Assembly (NCBI GenBank): GCA_937885235.1
Contig: CAKZZK010000145.1
Location: 1-19,490 of the forward strand
DNA from: an uncultured Treponema sp.
GTDB taxonomy: Bacteria > Spirochaetota > Spirochaetia > Treponematales > Treponemataceae
Direction of reading: 5' to 3'
Length of the DNA: 19,490 nucleotides
In this document: in pieces, positions 7,045 to 13,999 of the stretch
Layout: every line of letters begins with the position of its first letter
How positions within the stretch are numbered: position 1 is the stretch's first letter
Notes under the pieces: model-generated
Told to the model about the DNA's origin: nothing
The model's database searches: none
Seen by the model: the letters and a program-made list of their open reading frames with translations, nothing else
Program-made: the position numbers and the translations under genes

Positions 7045-8382
7045 ATGTACAGAGAAATAATCAATGACCTGATCAAGTGGAAAGACAGCAAAAGAAGGAA
7101 GCCTCTGCTGCTGACGGGCGTGAGGCAGTGCGGCAAGACATATATATTGAAGAAATTTGCCGCTGATAATTTTGCTAACATGGTGTACGTCAACTTTGAG
7201 GGCAACGCAAGTTATGCCGCAATATTTGATTATGACTACAATGTAAAGCGTATGACCGCAGAGCTGGAAAGAATTACAAAAGAAAAAATTCTCCCAGGAA
7301 AAACTCTTTTATTCTTTGACGAAATTCAGGAATACCCACGGGCGATAACGTCTCTAAAGTATTTTTGCGAAGATATGAATGAGCTGCATGTGGTGTGCGC
7401 AGGCTCCCTGCTCGGCGTCGCAATAAAACAGGAAAATATTTCTTTCCCTGTCGGCAAAGTGAACAGAATGCAACTGCGTCCAATGAATTTCAAGGAATTT
7501 CTGAAAGCCTGCAATGAGGCGGATATGATTGCCACATTTGAAAATTGGGCTATTGACAGGGTAATTCCTGAATCATATTCTGCCAAGATGACAAAGCTGT
7601 TGAAAGATTACTATATTGTCGGCGGTATGCCTGAAGCGGTAAAAACGTGGATTGAAACAGGAGATTATGAAGAGGTTGATGTCGTGCTGAATGAAATCCT
7701 TGAAGATTACGCAGATGATTTTTCAAAACACGCTCCGCTGTCAGAGCTGCCGAAGATACGCTGGATATGGGATTCTGTTCCGGTGCAGTTGGCAAAAGAG
7801 AACAACAAATTCATTTTCTCTCATGTAAAAGAGGGAAAACGTTCCGCCGACCTTGAGAATGCATTGCAATGGCTGAAAGATGCGGGATTGCTGTCTGTCA
7901 TTGAACTGGTAGAAAATCCAGAGTTACCTTTATCAGCGGAGGCTGACAAGACGTATTTCAAAGTGTATTTGTCCGATGTGGGAATTTTACGAGTCCGCTC
8001 AAAGATAAATGCTGCCACTATTATAGAAGAAAATGCGCTTTATATAAAATTTAAAGGCGCCTTTGCGGAAAATTATGTCTACAATGAACTCCTCTCTCTT
8101 GGCAAGCATCCTTACTTCTGGCGTTCAGGAAATACTGCTGAGCTGGATTTTATTTATGAAGATAAAAACAAGCTTATTCCTGTCGAGGTAAAATCCGCAG
8201 ACAATACGCAGGCAAAAAGCTACAAGCAGTTTTGCAAGAAATATGCTCCCCAGAAGGGATTTAAACTGTCACTGAAAAATATCGCGAAAAACCAGTGCGA
8301 AGAAACGCTGACCTTGAGCCTTCCACTTTATCTTGCGTGGAACATTGATGTATTTTTTAATGCTATGACAACGGAGCTTTAA
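7045..8382 (+). CDS. AAA_14/DUF4143 ATPase
   Basis: ATPase of the AAA_14 plus DUF4143 type, 445 residues, a family very common in Treponema and Bacteroidetes with no established function. Walker A is GVRQCGKT (25-32), Walker B LLFFDEIQ (88-95, D92/E93), and the sensor-like strand is VVCAGS (116-121). The C-terminal region has the DUF4143 signature FKGAFAENYVYNEL (336-349), then AELDFI (366-371) and VEVKSA (380-385), which resembles the D-x(n)-E-x-K core of PD-(D/E)XK nucleases (D369, E381, K383). The ATG follows GAGG at 7035-7038. Downstream the GrpB-family gene begins 12 bases after the stop, probably in one operon. The gene is AT-richer than the LytTR and kinase genes, which fits acquisition by transfer. 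Confidence 0.92.
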   Translation: MYREIINDLIKWKDSKRRKPLLLTGVRQCGKTYILKKFAADNFANMVYVNFEGNASYAAIFDYDYNVKRMTAELERITKEKILPGKTLLFFDEIQEYPRAITSLKYFCEDMNELHVVCAGSLLGVAIKQENISFPVGKVNRMQLRPMNFKEFLKACNEADMIATFENWAIDRVIPESYSAKMTKLLKDYYIVGGMPEAVKTWIETGDYEEVDVVLNEILEDYADDFSKHAPLSELPKIRWIWDSVPVQLAKENNKFIFSHVKEGKRSADLENALQWLKDAGLLSVIELVENPELPLSAEADKTYFKVYLSDVGILRVRSKINAATIIEENALYIKFKGAFAENYVYNELLSLGKHPYFWRSGNTAELDFIYEDKNKLIPVEVKSADNTQAKSYKQFCKKYAPQKGFKLSLKNIAKNQCEETLTLSLPLYLAWNIDVFFNAMTTEL

Positions 8383-8394
8383 AGGTAAACGGAA

Positions 8395-8907
8395 ATGGTC
8401 ACAAAATATGTTACAGTCTTGCCTTATGATGAGATGTGGGAAAAGAACTTTGCAGATATAAAATCCGAACTTCAAAATGCCCTTGGAAATTTGGCATTGA
8501 GGATTGAGCACGTGGGCAGCACTTCTGTGCAAGGGCTTTCGGCAAAACCGATTATTGACATTGATGTCGTTATCAAAGATTATGCTGACTTTAATGCCGT
8601 TCTTTGTGCTTTGCAGAATATCGGCTATGAGCACGAGGGCAATCTTGGCATTGCAGGGCGGGAAGCATTTACGTATGAAGACAAAGCCCATTTGCAGAAG
8701 CATCACCTGTATGTCTGCCCTCAGAATTCTGCGGAACTCAAAAGGCATATCGCATTCAGGGACTATCTGCGCATTCATCCTGACGCCGTGCGCGAGTACA
8801 GCAGGATTAAGGAAGAAGGAGCGGCGTTATATCCGTATGATGTTGACAGGTATATTGAGCACAAGTCTCCTTTTATCGATACTATATACAAGGAAATCGG
8901 GATATAA
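8395..8907 (+). CDS. GrpB family (UPF0157) protein, nucleotidyltransferase-like
   Basis: Member of the GrpB/UPF0157 family (170 residues, full length), a nucleotidyltransferase-like fold without a settled biochemical role. The hallmark RIEHVGSTSVQGLSAKPIID (36-55), with GSTS at 41-44 and the acidic pair D55/D57 in DIDVVI, corresponds to the GS-x(n)-D-x-D pattern of polymerase-beta-like nucleotidyltransferases. The ATG at 8395 is 12 bases after the ATPase stop, with AAAGG just upstream, so the two genes are probably cotranscribed. Such proteins are sometimes annotated as dephospho-CoA kinase-associated, but nothing here supports a CoA role. Confidence 0.9.
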   Translation: MVTKYVTVLPYDEMWEKNFADIKSELQNALGNLALRIEHVGSTSVQGLSAKPIIDIDVVIKDYADFNAVLCALQNIGYEHEGNLGIAGREAFTYEDKAHLQKHHLYVCPQNSAELKRHIAFRDYLRIHPDAVREYSRIKEEGAALYPYDVDRYIEHKSPFIDTIYKEIGI

Positions 8908-8981
8908 ATATTCTGTCAACAAAGCGGAGAATAGATGAATAGCTCATAAGCAAACGTAACAAGCATCGTAAGCCCATCCAA

Positions 8982-9902
8982 TTACAATATAGCTGATGCC
9001 CTTAAATTTTCCAGTATGTATGACTCCACCTCGCGGGCAAGGGCTTCCTGATCGGGACTGATTGCCTTGTCCTTCTTGTACTGCCTTTCGTAGTAACTTG
9101 GGTTCTTTTCTTTTAGTCGGACCGTCGTCTCAGGATTGTTCTCTTCAATGAAACCGTGATAAGCCCCACGTATTTCTTTTATCTCAAGCACATTGACCCC
9201 GAGCGCGGAAAGTTTTTTACCATACTGAATACCGCCGTCCTTGAGCGGATCATTTTCACAGACGATGATAAACGCGGGCGAAAGCTTTTCTTTCGCAGAT
9301 AAATCAAGCGCATCAAGCCTGTCGCCAGCATCACCAAGATATGGATAGCATAGGACTTGGCAGGCAAGATTGAATCCTTTTTGGGCAAGAACATGAGAAG
9401 CCGTCATCGTATAATAGCCACCTGCACTGTAACCCATAATCAAAAATTTTTCAGTATTCAGATTGTATTCTGAAGCATGAGCGGCAAAATATAAAACTGA
9501 ATCGCATATTTCCTCGATGGCATAATCCTTGTCATGATTGTCATCGAGCTTTGTGTAGTTCACAGAAATAAAGGCAGCACCCCATGAAGTGCAGAGCCGC
9601 TGGCTCAGGCTGTCAAGCAAATCAGCATCCCCTCCGATGAACGCTCCACCATGTATATGGAACACCGCAGGTGCCGGACTTGCTGAATCTTTTGGAATAT
9701 ACAGATTTACAGCGACAGAAGTTTTTTTATCACGAGGTACCAAGAAGCGGTTTCCCTGCCGCTCGTCGTCATCCAATATCATACTTTCCCTTACCGCAAG
9801 ATTTTCATTTTGAATCGCTTCAATCATTGATGAGCAAGACGAAATTGCACATGCAGCGACAACACCTGCAAGAAGTATTTTAAAAGCGCCTAATTGTTTC
9901 AT
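8982..9902 (-). CDS. Alpha/beta hydrolase lipoprotein (HSL-like esterase)
   Basis: Secreted, lipid-anchored esterase/lipase of the alpha/beta hydrolase-3 (hormone-sensitive-lipase-like) family, 306 residues. The N-terminal signal peptide MKQLGAFKILLAGVVAACAI leads to a lipobox ending at C23 (AISSC), of the relaxed spirochaetal kind. The oxyanion motif is HGGAF (84-88), the nucleophile elbow GYSAGG (157-162, S159), the acid is probably D218 in ENDPL, and the base H249 in YHGF. All catalytic residues are present. A ribosome binding site CGGAGG precedes the ATG with a six-base gap. It is divergent from the TetR gene and may share a regulatory site with it. Preferred substrates (acetylated sugars, short-chain esters) cannot be read from the sequence. 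Confidence 0.92.
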   Translation of the reverse strand: MKQLGAFKILLAGVVAACAISSCSSMIEAIQNENLAVRESMILDDDERQGNRFLVPRDKKTSVAVNLYIPKDSASPAPAVFHIHGGAFIGGDADLLDSLSQRLCTSWGAAFISVNYTKLDDNHDKDYAIEEICDSVLYFAAHASEYNLNTEKFLIMGYSAGGYYTMTASHVLAQKGFNLACQVLCYPYLGDAGDRLDALDLSAKEKLSPAFIIVCENDPLKDGGIQYGKKLSALGVNVLEIKEIRGAYHGFIEENNPETTVRLKEKNPSYYERQYKKDKAISPDQEALAREVESYILENLRASAIL

Positions 9903-9914
9903 AGCAAACCTCCG

Positions 9915-9943
9915 TTGACATCATGTGGTCTCTGTGGTATAAA
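9915..9943 (+). promoter_or_regulatory. Promoter of the TetR-family gene
   Basis: TTGACA (9915-9920), a 17-base spacer and TATAAA (9938-9943), pointing toward the TetR gene. The predicted start near 9950 leaves an untranslated leader of about 97 bases. The -35 lies close to the ribosome binding site of the divergent lipoprotein gene. Confidence 0.65.
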
Positions 9944-9950
9944 ATGCTTG

Positions 9951-9966
9951 TGGAACAAATGTTTCA
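9951..9966. promoter_or_regulatory. Candidate TetR operator between divergent genes
   Basis: TGGAACA (9951-9957) and TGTTTCA (9960-9966) form an inverted repeat with six of seven matches around a 2-base centre, at the predicted start of the TetR transcript. On the other strand it lies where the lipoprotein promoter would be (TTGAAA overlapping its edge, then TTTATA). One bound dimer could control both directions. Assignment to this TetR protein is inference. Confidence 0.45.
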
Positions 9967-10046
9967 ATGATGGAACTATACAGCCACAGCTAGTTTTTGT
10001 CAACGAAAAGCTTTGGATGTGAAACAGAAGCGGGGAATTGTATCAG

Positions 10047-10571
10047 ATGAAAAAAGAAAACGAGAGTAACAGAATTGTACGTCAGTGCCTTACAGACGCT
10101 CTCTTTCTGTTATTAAAGGAGAAACATATCGATGAGATAACTATAAAAGAGCTGGTTGACCGTGCCGGTGTAGGACGGGTTTCGTTCTATCGTAACTACA
10201 AGAGCAAGCAGGACATCTTGCTCTGTTATATAAATAAGCTTGCCGACAGCTGGTGGGAGAATGTAAAGAAGGAAAAGAAGCCAGATATCATACTGAGGAT
10301 GTTCGAGCTTTTCGTAAACATGAAAACTACAATTCAAATTTTATATGACTCATCACTATCAATTTTGCTCTACGAATTTATCCGCAGGACGCAGTTCCAT
10401 GAAAAAGCTTATTCCGTAGAAGAAGAATATACGTATACGAGAAGATCTGGTCTTATTTTCGGTTGGTGCGACCAGTTGGTTCGGCGCGGTATGAAGGAAT
10501 CTCCCGAAGATATGAGCCGCATTATTTCTCTTGCCCCGTGCGTGACGGACAGCATCGTCCTTTTCAGCTGA
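10047..10571 (+). CDS. TetR/AcrR family transcriptional regulator
   Basis: DNA-binding repressor of the TetR type, 174 residues from the ATG at 10047. The N-terminal domain is clear: IVRQCLTDALFLLLKEK, then EITIKELVDRAGVGRVSFYR, where the helix-turn-helix and the FYRNYKSKQDIL continuation are diagnostic. The C-terminal ligand domain (from about residue 70) is divergent, as usual, and does not reveal the ligand; it resembles the TetR_C group with a WW-x(n)-F pattern. The ATG was preferred over the TTG at 10038 because GGGGA (10032-10036) is about 10 bases from the ATG but almost touches the TTG. It lies between a divergent esterase lipoprotein and a downstream aldo/keto reductase, either of which may be its target. 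Confidence 0.9.
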   Translation: MKKENESNRIVRQCLTDALFLLLKEKHIDEITIKELVDRAGVGRVSFYRNYKSKQDILLCYINKLADSWWENVKKEKKPDIILRMFELFVNMKTTIQILYDSSLSILLYEFIRRTQFHEKAYSVEEEYTYTRRSGLIFGWCDQLVRRGMKESPEDMSRIISLAPCVTDSIVLFS

Positions 10572-10588
10572 CATCATGATATATTGCC

Positions 10589-10617
10589 TTGACAGACAGA
10601 GATGCGTACAGTATACT
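10589..10617 (+). promoter_or_regulatory. Promoter of the aldo/keto reductase gene
   Basis: TTGACA (10589-10594), a 17-base spacer and TATACT (10612-10617), close to sigma70 consensus. The start would be near 10624, about 38 bases before the reductase ATG. Confidence 0.7.
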
Positions 10618-10661
10618 TCCTTGCCTATTGTAACAGTGTATCAATACATACAGGAGGAATT

Positions 10662-11639
10662 ATGAAATACAGAAATGTTGGAAAATCAGGGCTGAAGGTT
10701 AGCGAAATTGCAGTTGGTAGCTGGATGACTGCACTGCAAGGGGCGGATGAGCAGCGAATTGCGGAAAGTGTACTCAGGCTTGCCTATGAGCGTGGCGTTA
10801 ATTTCTTTGACTGTGCAGATGCCTACAGCGGAGGTGAAGCGGAACGTTTTTTAGGTAAAATCCTTCGCGACTATCCGAGAGGCAGCTACGTTGTTTCAAG
10901 CAAGGTGTTCTTTCCTACCGGTAATAGCGTAAACGAACGGGGGCTCTCACGCAAGCACATCATGGAAAACATAGATCGCTCGCTTACAAACTTGGGGCTG
11001 GACTACATTGACCTCTATTACTGCCATCGCTTTGACCCATATACCCCTATGGAGGAAACGCTCCGTGCGCTAAGCGACCTTGTTTCGCAGGGAAAGATTT
11101 TGTATTACGGTGTAAGCGAGGAATGGAGTGCCGCCCGCCTTGAAAAGGCAGAATCCATCATTGAACGTTATGGACTTTACCCGCTTACCGTTATCCAGCC
11201 ACAGTACAACATGGTTGACAGGTACATCGAACATGATGTTATAGATGTATGCGTTGAGCACGGTATTGGGATTACGCCCTTTTCTCCGCTGGCACAGGGA
11301 TTGCTAACTGGTAAATACAAAAAGGGACAGCCTCTTCCAGCCGGTTCCCGTGCGACACATCAAGCTGACCGACAGATAAACAAGCTGCTTACTGATGAAA
11401 ACCTTTCTAAGGTGGCACAACTCGAAAAAATTGCTACAGACTTGGGTACAAATATGTCAGTTCTTGCCCTCGCATGGATTTTAACAAAGCCTTGCATCAG
11501 CAGTGTCATCACAGGAGCCTCAAAGTCTTCCCAACTTGAAAACAACCTCGCCGCTAGTGAACTTTCTATTCCTAACGATGCCCTGTCTGAGATAGAGCGC
11601 ATTCTTGGCTTTATAAAATTCGAGCGACACGTTGGGTAA
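10662..11639 (+). CDS. Aldo/keto reductase (Kv-beta-like)
   Basis: NADPH-dependent oxidoreductase of the aldo/keto reductase superfamily, 325 residues, closest in style to the voltage-gated potassium channel beta-subunit/YghZ group. It begins MKYRNVGKSGLKVSEIAVGS, the standard family N-terminus. The catalytic tetrad is visible: D50 and Y55 in FFDCADAYSGGEAE, K81 in VSSKVFF, and H122 in YYCHRFDP. The cofactor-binding region near the C-terminus (ITGASKSSQLENNL) is also conserved. The start ATG follows GGAGG (10653-10657) at ideal spacing; in-frame sequence upstream back to 10602 lacks family support. It has its own strong promoter, so it is transcribed apart from the TetR gene, although that regulator could act on it. 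The physiological carbonyl substrate is unknown. Confidence 0.94.
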   Translation: MKYRNVGKSGLKVSEIAVGSWMTALQGADEQRIAESVLRLAYERGVNFFDCADAYSGGEAERFLGKILRDYPRGSYVVSSKVFFPTGNSVNERGLSRKHIMENIDRSLTNLGLDYIDLYYCHRFDPYTPMEETLRALSDLVSQGKILYYGVSEEWSAARLEKAESIIERYGLYPLTVIQPQYNMVDRYIEHDVIDVCVEHGIGITPFSPLAQGLLTGKYKKGQPLPAGSRATHQADRQINKLLTDENLSKVAQLEKIATDLGTNMSVLALAWILTKPCISSVITGASKSSQLENNLAASELSIPNDALSEIERILGFIKFERHVG

Positions 11640-11762
11640 GCCGTAGAGAGGACAGCACGACTTGCATGAGTCCAGCCTTGCAATAACTGGGATAATACGC
11701 TTTTCTGCACTGTGCCTTTTATCGATTCTGAACATCGCGGCAAGGAAAAGGGGAAGCAGCCA

Positions 11763-12095
11763 ATGGAAATGTTAGGGAATATCGTAACTGTAACCATAGA
11801 CCGACCGATTGGTAGCTATCATCCAGAACATAACGACCTGTATTATCCCATCAACTATGGCTATATAAAGGGGATTATGGCAGGCGATGGCGAAGAACAG
11901 GATGCGTATATATTGGGACTGAACAAGCCTGCAAAAGAATTTACAGGAAAAGTGATTGCTGTTATACACAGGCTGAACGACGTTGAAGATAAATGGGTGG
12001 TCTGTCCTGTAGACAGAAGCTTTACAAAAGAAGAAATCATTGAGCAAGTGAAGTTTCAGGAGCAATATTTCAAATCCGAGCTCATACTGGAATGA
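11763..12095 (+). CDS. Small inorganic pyrophosphatase family protein
   Basis: Compact (110-residue) relative of family I inorganic pyrophosphatases, commonly annotated as inorganic diphosphatase, which would hydrolyse PPi to two phosphates in the cytoplasm. The core IDRPIGSYHPEHNDLYYPIN, then NYGYI and DGEEQDAYILG, is recognisable: YP-x-NYGYI corresponds to the family signature and DGEEQD to its acidic metal-binding loop (DGDPxD in E. coli). It is much shorter than classical family I enzymes (about 175 residues), so activity is not certain. The start ATG 11763 is preceded by AAGGGGAAG; an upstream ATG at 11712 would add 17 residues without similarity, and ATG 11769 is an alternative. Two palindromic repeats follow the stop codon. 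Confidence 0.85.
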   Translation: MEMLGNIVTVTIDRPIGSYHPEHNDLYYPINYGYIKGIMAGDGEEQDAYILGLNKPAKEFTGKVIAVIHRLNDVEDKWVVCPVDRSFTKEEIIEQVKFQEQYFKSELILE

Positions 12096-12107
12096 TGAAA
12101 GCTGTCT

Positions 12108-12146
12108 AGGATAGAAAAATGCGTCTAGATGCAAAAATCTATTCTA
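12108..12146 (+). repeat. 39-bp palindromic repeat, copy 1
   Basis: AGGATAGAAAAATGCGTC followed by its imperfect inverted partner, ending AATCTATTCTA. It is identical at 37 of 39 positions to copy 2, 73 bases further on. Outer arms pair over nine positions (TAGGATAGA with TCTATTCTA, one G-T), then AAAA faces AAAA, then TGCGTC pairs with GATGCA with one G-T. Confidence 0.8.
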
Positions 12147-12180
12147 CATCTTGACTTTTTGTTTGGGAAAGGATAATCTT

Positions 12181-12219
12181 AGGATAGAAAAATGCGTCTG
12201 GACGCAAAAATCTATTCTA
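12181..12219 (+). repeat. 39-bp palindromic repeat, copy 2
   Basis: Second copy, just before the ribosome binding site of the DUF4143 ATPase. Its centre reads TGCGTCTGGACGCA, a better palindrome than copy 1: the pair that is G-T in copy 1 is G-C here. The tandem arrangement upstream of a start codon suggests an operator pair or structured leader; the function is inferred. Confidence 0.8.
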
Positions 12220-12233
12220 AAGAGGTCTTGTTT

Positions 12234-13523
12234 ATGGAAATTAGACGGGAAAATTACCTCAAGAAACTCATTGACCGACGAAAAAATGGACTGGTAAAAG
12301 TCATTACGGGAATCAGACGGTGCGGAAAATCATATCTTCTGAACACGATTTTCTACAATTATCTTCTAGAAAATGGAACAGATGAAAAGCATATCATCTG
12401 TTTTGCCTTTGACTCTGCCGATGACCTCAGCCTGATTGGGGAAAACTTGATTGAGCTGCAAAAGAAAAACCGCAAGGTAAATCCCGAAAAATTCATTGCG
12501 TACATAAACACAAAGATTTCCAATGATGCAGACTACTTCTTACTGCTTGACGAAGTACAGCTTCTGGACTGCTTTGAGAGCGTCCTGAACGGATACCTCA
12601 GAAAAGCAAATCTGGATGTCTACGTTACGGGAAGCAATGCAAAGTTTCTGTCTAAAGACATAATCACGGAATTTTCTGGACGCGGGGACGAAATCCACAT
12701 GTGGCCGTTGAGCTTTAAGGAATTTATGTCCGTGTATCAGGGCGACAAATACGATGGGCTTTCTGAGTATATGCTGTATGGCGGAATTCCACTGGTAGTG
12801 CTTGCAAACGAGCAGAATAGCAAGGCGCAGATTTTGAAAAATCTATTCGATGAGATTTATATCACCGACATAATGCGCCGGCACAAAATAAAAAAACAGA
12901 GCGAGATAGAAGATTTGCTGAATATTCTTTCATCTTCGGTTGGCTCCCTCACGAATCCTGAAAAGCTGAAGAACACATTCCGCAGCGTAAAGAAATCAGA
13001 CATCACCGCAATGACGGTAAAGAAGTATATCGATTATTTAGAAGATTCTTTTTTAATAGAAGGTTCTCGACGGTATGATGTGAAAGGAAAAGCATATATA
13101 GAAACGCCGCTTAAATTCTATTTTTCTGATTTTGGACTGAGAAATGCACGGCTGAATTTTCGCCAATTTGAGATGACTCATGCAATGGAGAACGTTATTT
13201 ATAATGAGCTGAGAATAAGGGGCTATAATGTTGATGTAGGGGTTGTTCCTATTTCGACAAAAGATTCTTCTGGTAAATCTATTCGGAAACAGCTTGAAAT
13301 AGATTTTGTCTGCAATCTTGGTTCTCAAAGGCTTTATATACAGTCTGCGTATTCAATTCCCAATGCGGAAAAAAACGCACAGGAAATCAGACCTTTTTTG
13401 AAAGTAGATGATTCGTTTAAAAAAATAGTGATAAGCGGAAACATTGTGCCTAAGCAGTTCGATGAAAATGGCATACTCACGATGAGCGTGTATGATTTTC
13501 TTTTAAACGATGAAGTCTTGTAG
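12234..13523 (+). CDS. AAA_14/DUF4143 ATPase, second copy of a divergent subfamily
   Basis: ATPase of 429 residues in the same AAA_14-DUF4143 family as the gene at 7045 but clearly divergent. Walker A is GIRRCGKS (26-33), Walker B YFLLLDEVQ (101-109, D106/E107), and the sensor strand VYVTGSNAKFLS (129-140) is typical of this subgroup. The C-terminal DUF4143 part has FYFSDFGLRNARL (295-307), ENVIYNEL (319-326), then LEIDFVC (354-360). Where the first copy has E-V-K, this one reads YIQSAYSI (368-375), so a nuclease-like ExK motif is absent. The start is the ATG after AAAGAGG (12218-12224); an earlier in-frame ATG at 12192 lies inside the palindromic repeat and is unlikely. A single gene with no close partner. 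AT-rich, consistent with a mobile accessory gene. Confidence 0.92.
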   Translation: MEIRRENYLKKLIDRRKNGLVKVITGIRRCGKSYLLNTIFYNYLLENGTDEKHIICFAFDSADDLSLIGENLIELQKKNRKVNPEKFIAYINTKISNDADYFLLLDEVQLLDCFESVLNGYLRKANLDVYVTGSNAKFLSKDIITEFSGRGDEIHMWPLSFKEFMSVYQGDKYDGLSEYMLYGGIPLVVLANEQNSKAQILKNLFDEIYITDIMRRHKIKKQSEIEDLLNILSSSVGSLTNPEKLKNTFRSVKKSDITAMTVKKYIDYLEDSFLIEGSRRYDVKGKAYIETPLKFYFSDFGLRNARLNFRQFEMTHAMENVIYNELRIRGYNVDVGVVPISTKDSSGKSIRKQLEIDFVCNLGSQRLYIQSAYSIPNAEKNAQEIRPFLKVDDSFKKIVISGNIVPKQFDENGILTMSVYDFLLNDEVL

Positions 13524-13525
13524 AC

Positions 13526-13579
13526 GAAATGGAAAAAGCCACTTTGCATTTCATCGTATAAAAAATGCATCTTGTCTGA
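13526..13579 (+). repeat. Intergenic structured element, copy B (pairs with 6242-6289)
   Basis: Begins just after the stop of the DUF4143 ATPase. GAAATG (13526-13531) can pair with CATTTC (13547-13552), with AAAG/CTTT inside, while TGCATTT (13545-13551) can alternatively pair with AAATGCA (13563-13569). The stretch from 13546 to 13579 matches copy A with few changes (GCATTTCATCG, AAAAATGCATCTT, TCTGA). In both copies a -10-like box follows about 28 bases after TCTGA (TAAAAT at 13608 here, TATAGC at 6317 in copy A). Confidence 0.55.
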
Positions 13580-13655
13580 TTTTTGTTTTCTTCCCCTTGT
13601 TTCGTGCTAAAATGAGACGAGTCCTGTAAAGTGAGAGGGATTCTGAGGAGACATG

Positions 13656-13994
13656 ATGAACAAGATGATTGCCTATTGCGGGCTTGACTGTGAAAAATGC
13701 GATGCGTATTTGGCAACTGTCAACGATGACCAAGCCTTGCGGGAGAAAACTGCGAAGCTGTGGAGCGAGCTGAACCATGCGGAGATTTTGCCAGAGCATA
13801 TCAACTGCGAAGGCTGCCGTGCTGACGGAAAGAAAAGCGTATACTGCGAAAGCCTCTGCGCTATCAGGCAGTGCGCGCTGAAAAAATCACTTGCAAGCTG
13901 CGGTGCTTGTGCTGAGATGGAAATATGCCCCACAGTCGGGGCAATTATCTCGAATAATCCCATTGCGCGGAAAAATCTGGAAGGCAAAGAATAA
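13656..13994 (+). CDS. Cys-rich DUF3795 family protein
   Basis: Small cytoplasmic protein (112 residues) of the DUF3795 family, whose function is unknown. It begins MNKMIAYCGLDCEKCDAY, with the diagnostic CGxxCxxC motif, and has eleven cysteines in all, including NCEGC, CESLC, RQC, CGAC and ICP, suggesting metal or Fe-S binding. The second of two adjacent ATGs (13653 and 13656) was chosen because GAGGAG at 13645-13650 is five bases from it and only two from the first. The stop is five bases before the ATG of the EIIC-EAL fusion, so the two are almost certainly cotranscribed; whether they work together is not known. It lies after structured element B and a possible -10 (TAAAAT at 13608-13613). 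Confidence 0.9.
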   Translation: MNKMIAYCGLDCEKCDAYLATVNDDQALREKTAKLWSELNHAEILPEHINCEGCRADGKKSVYCESLCAIRQCALKKSLASCGACAEMEICPTVGAIISNNPIARKNLEGKE

Positions 13995-13999
13995 TCGCT

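Noticed and set aside
8908..8981. TATTCT/AGAATA inverted repeat between the convergent GrpB and esterase genes
   Set aside because: Six AT-rich pairs with a 13-base loop and no T-run; too weak to call a terminator.
11640..11762. Gene or promoter in the gap between the reductase and the pyrophosphatase
   Set aside because: GATAAT/TAATAC boxes are present but no acceptable -35 at 16-18 bases, and no coding frame is credible. Only the ribosome binding site AAGGGGAAG is convincing.
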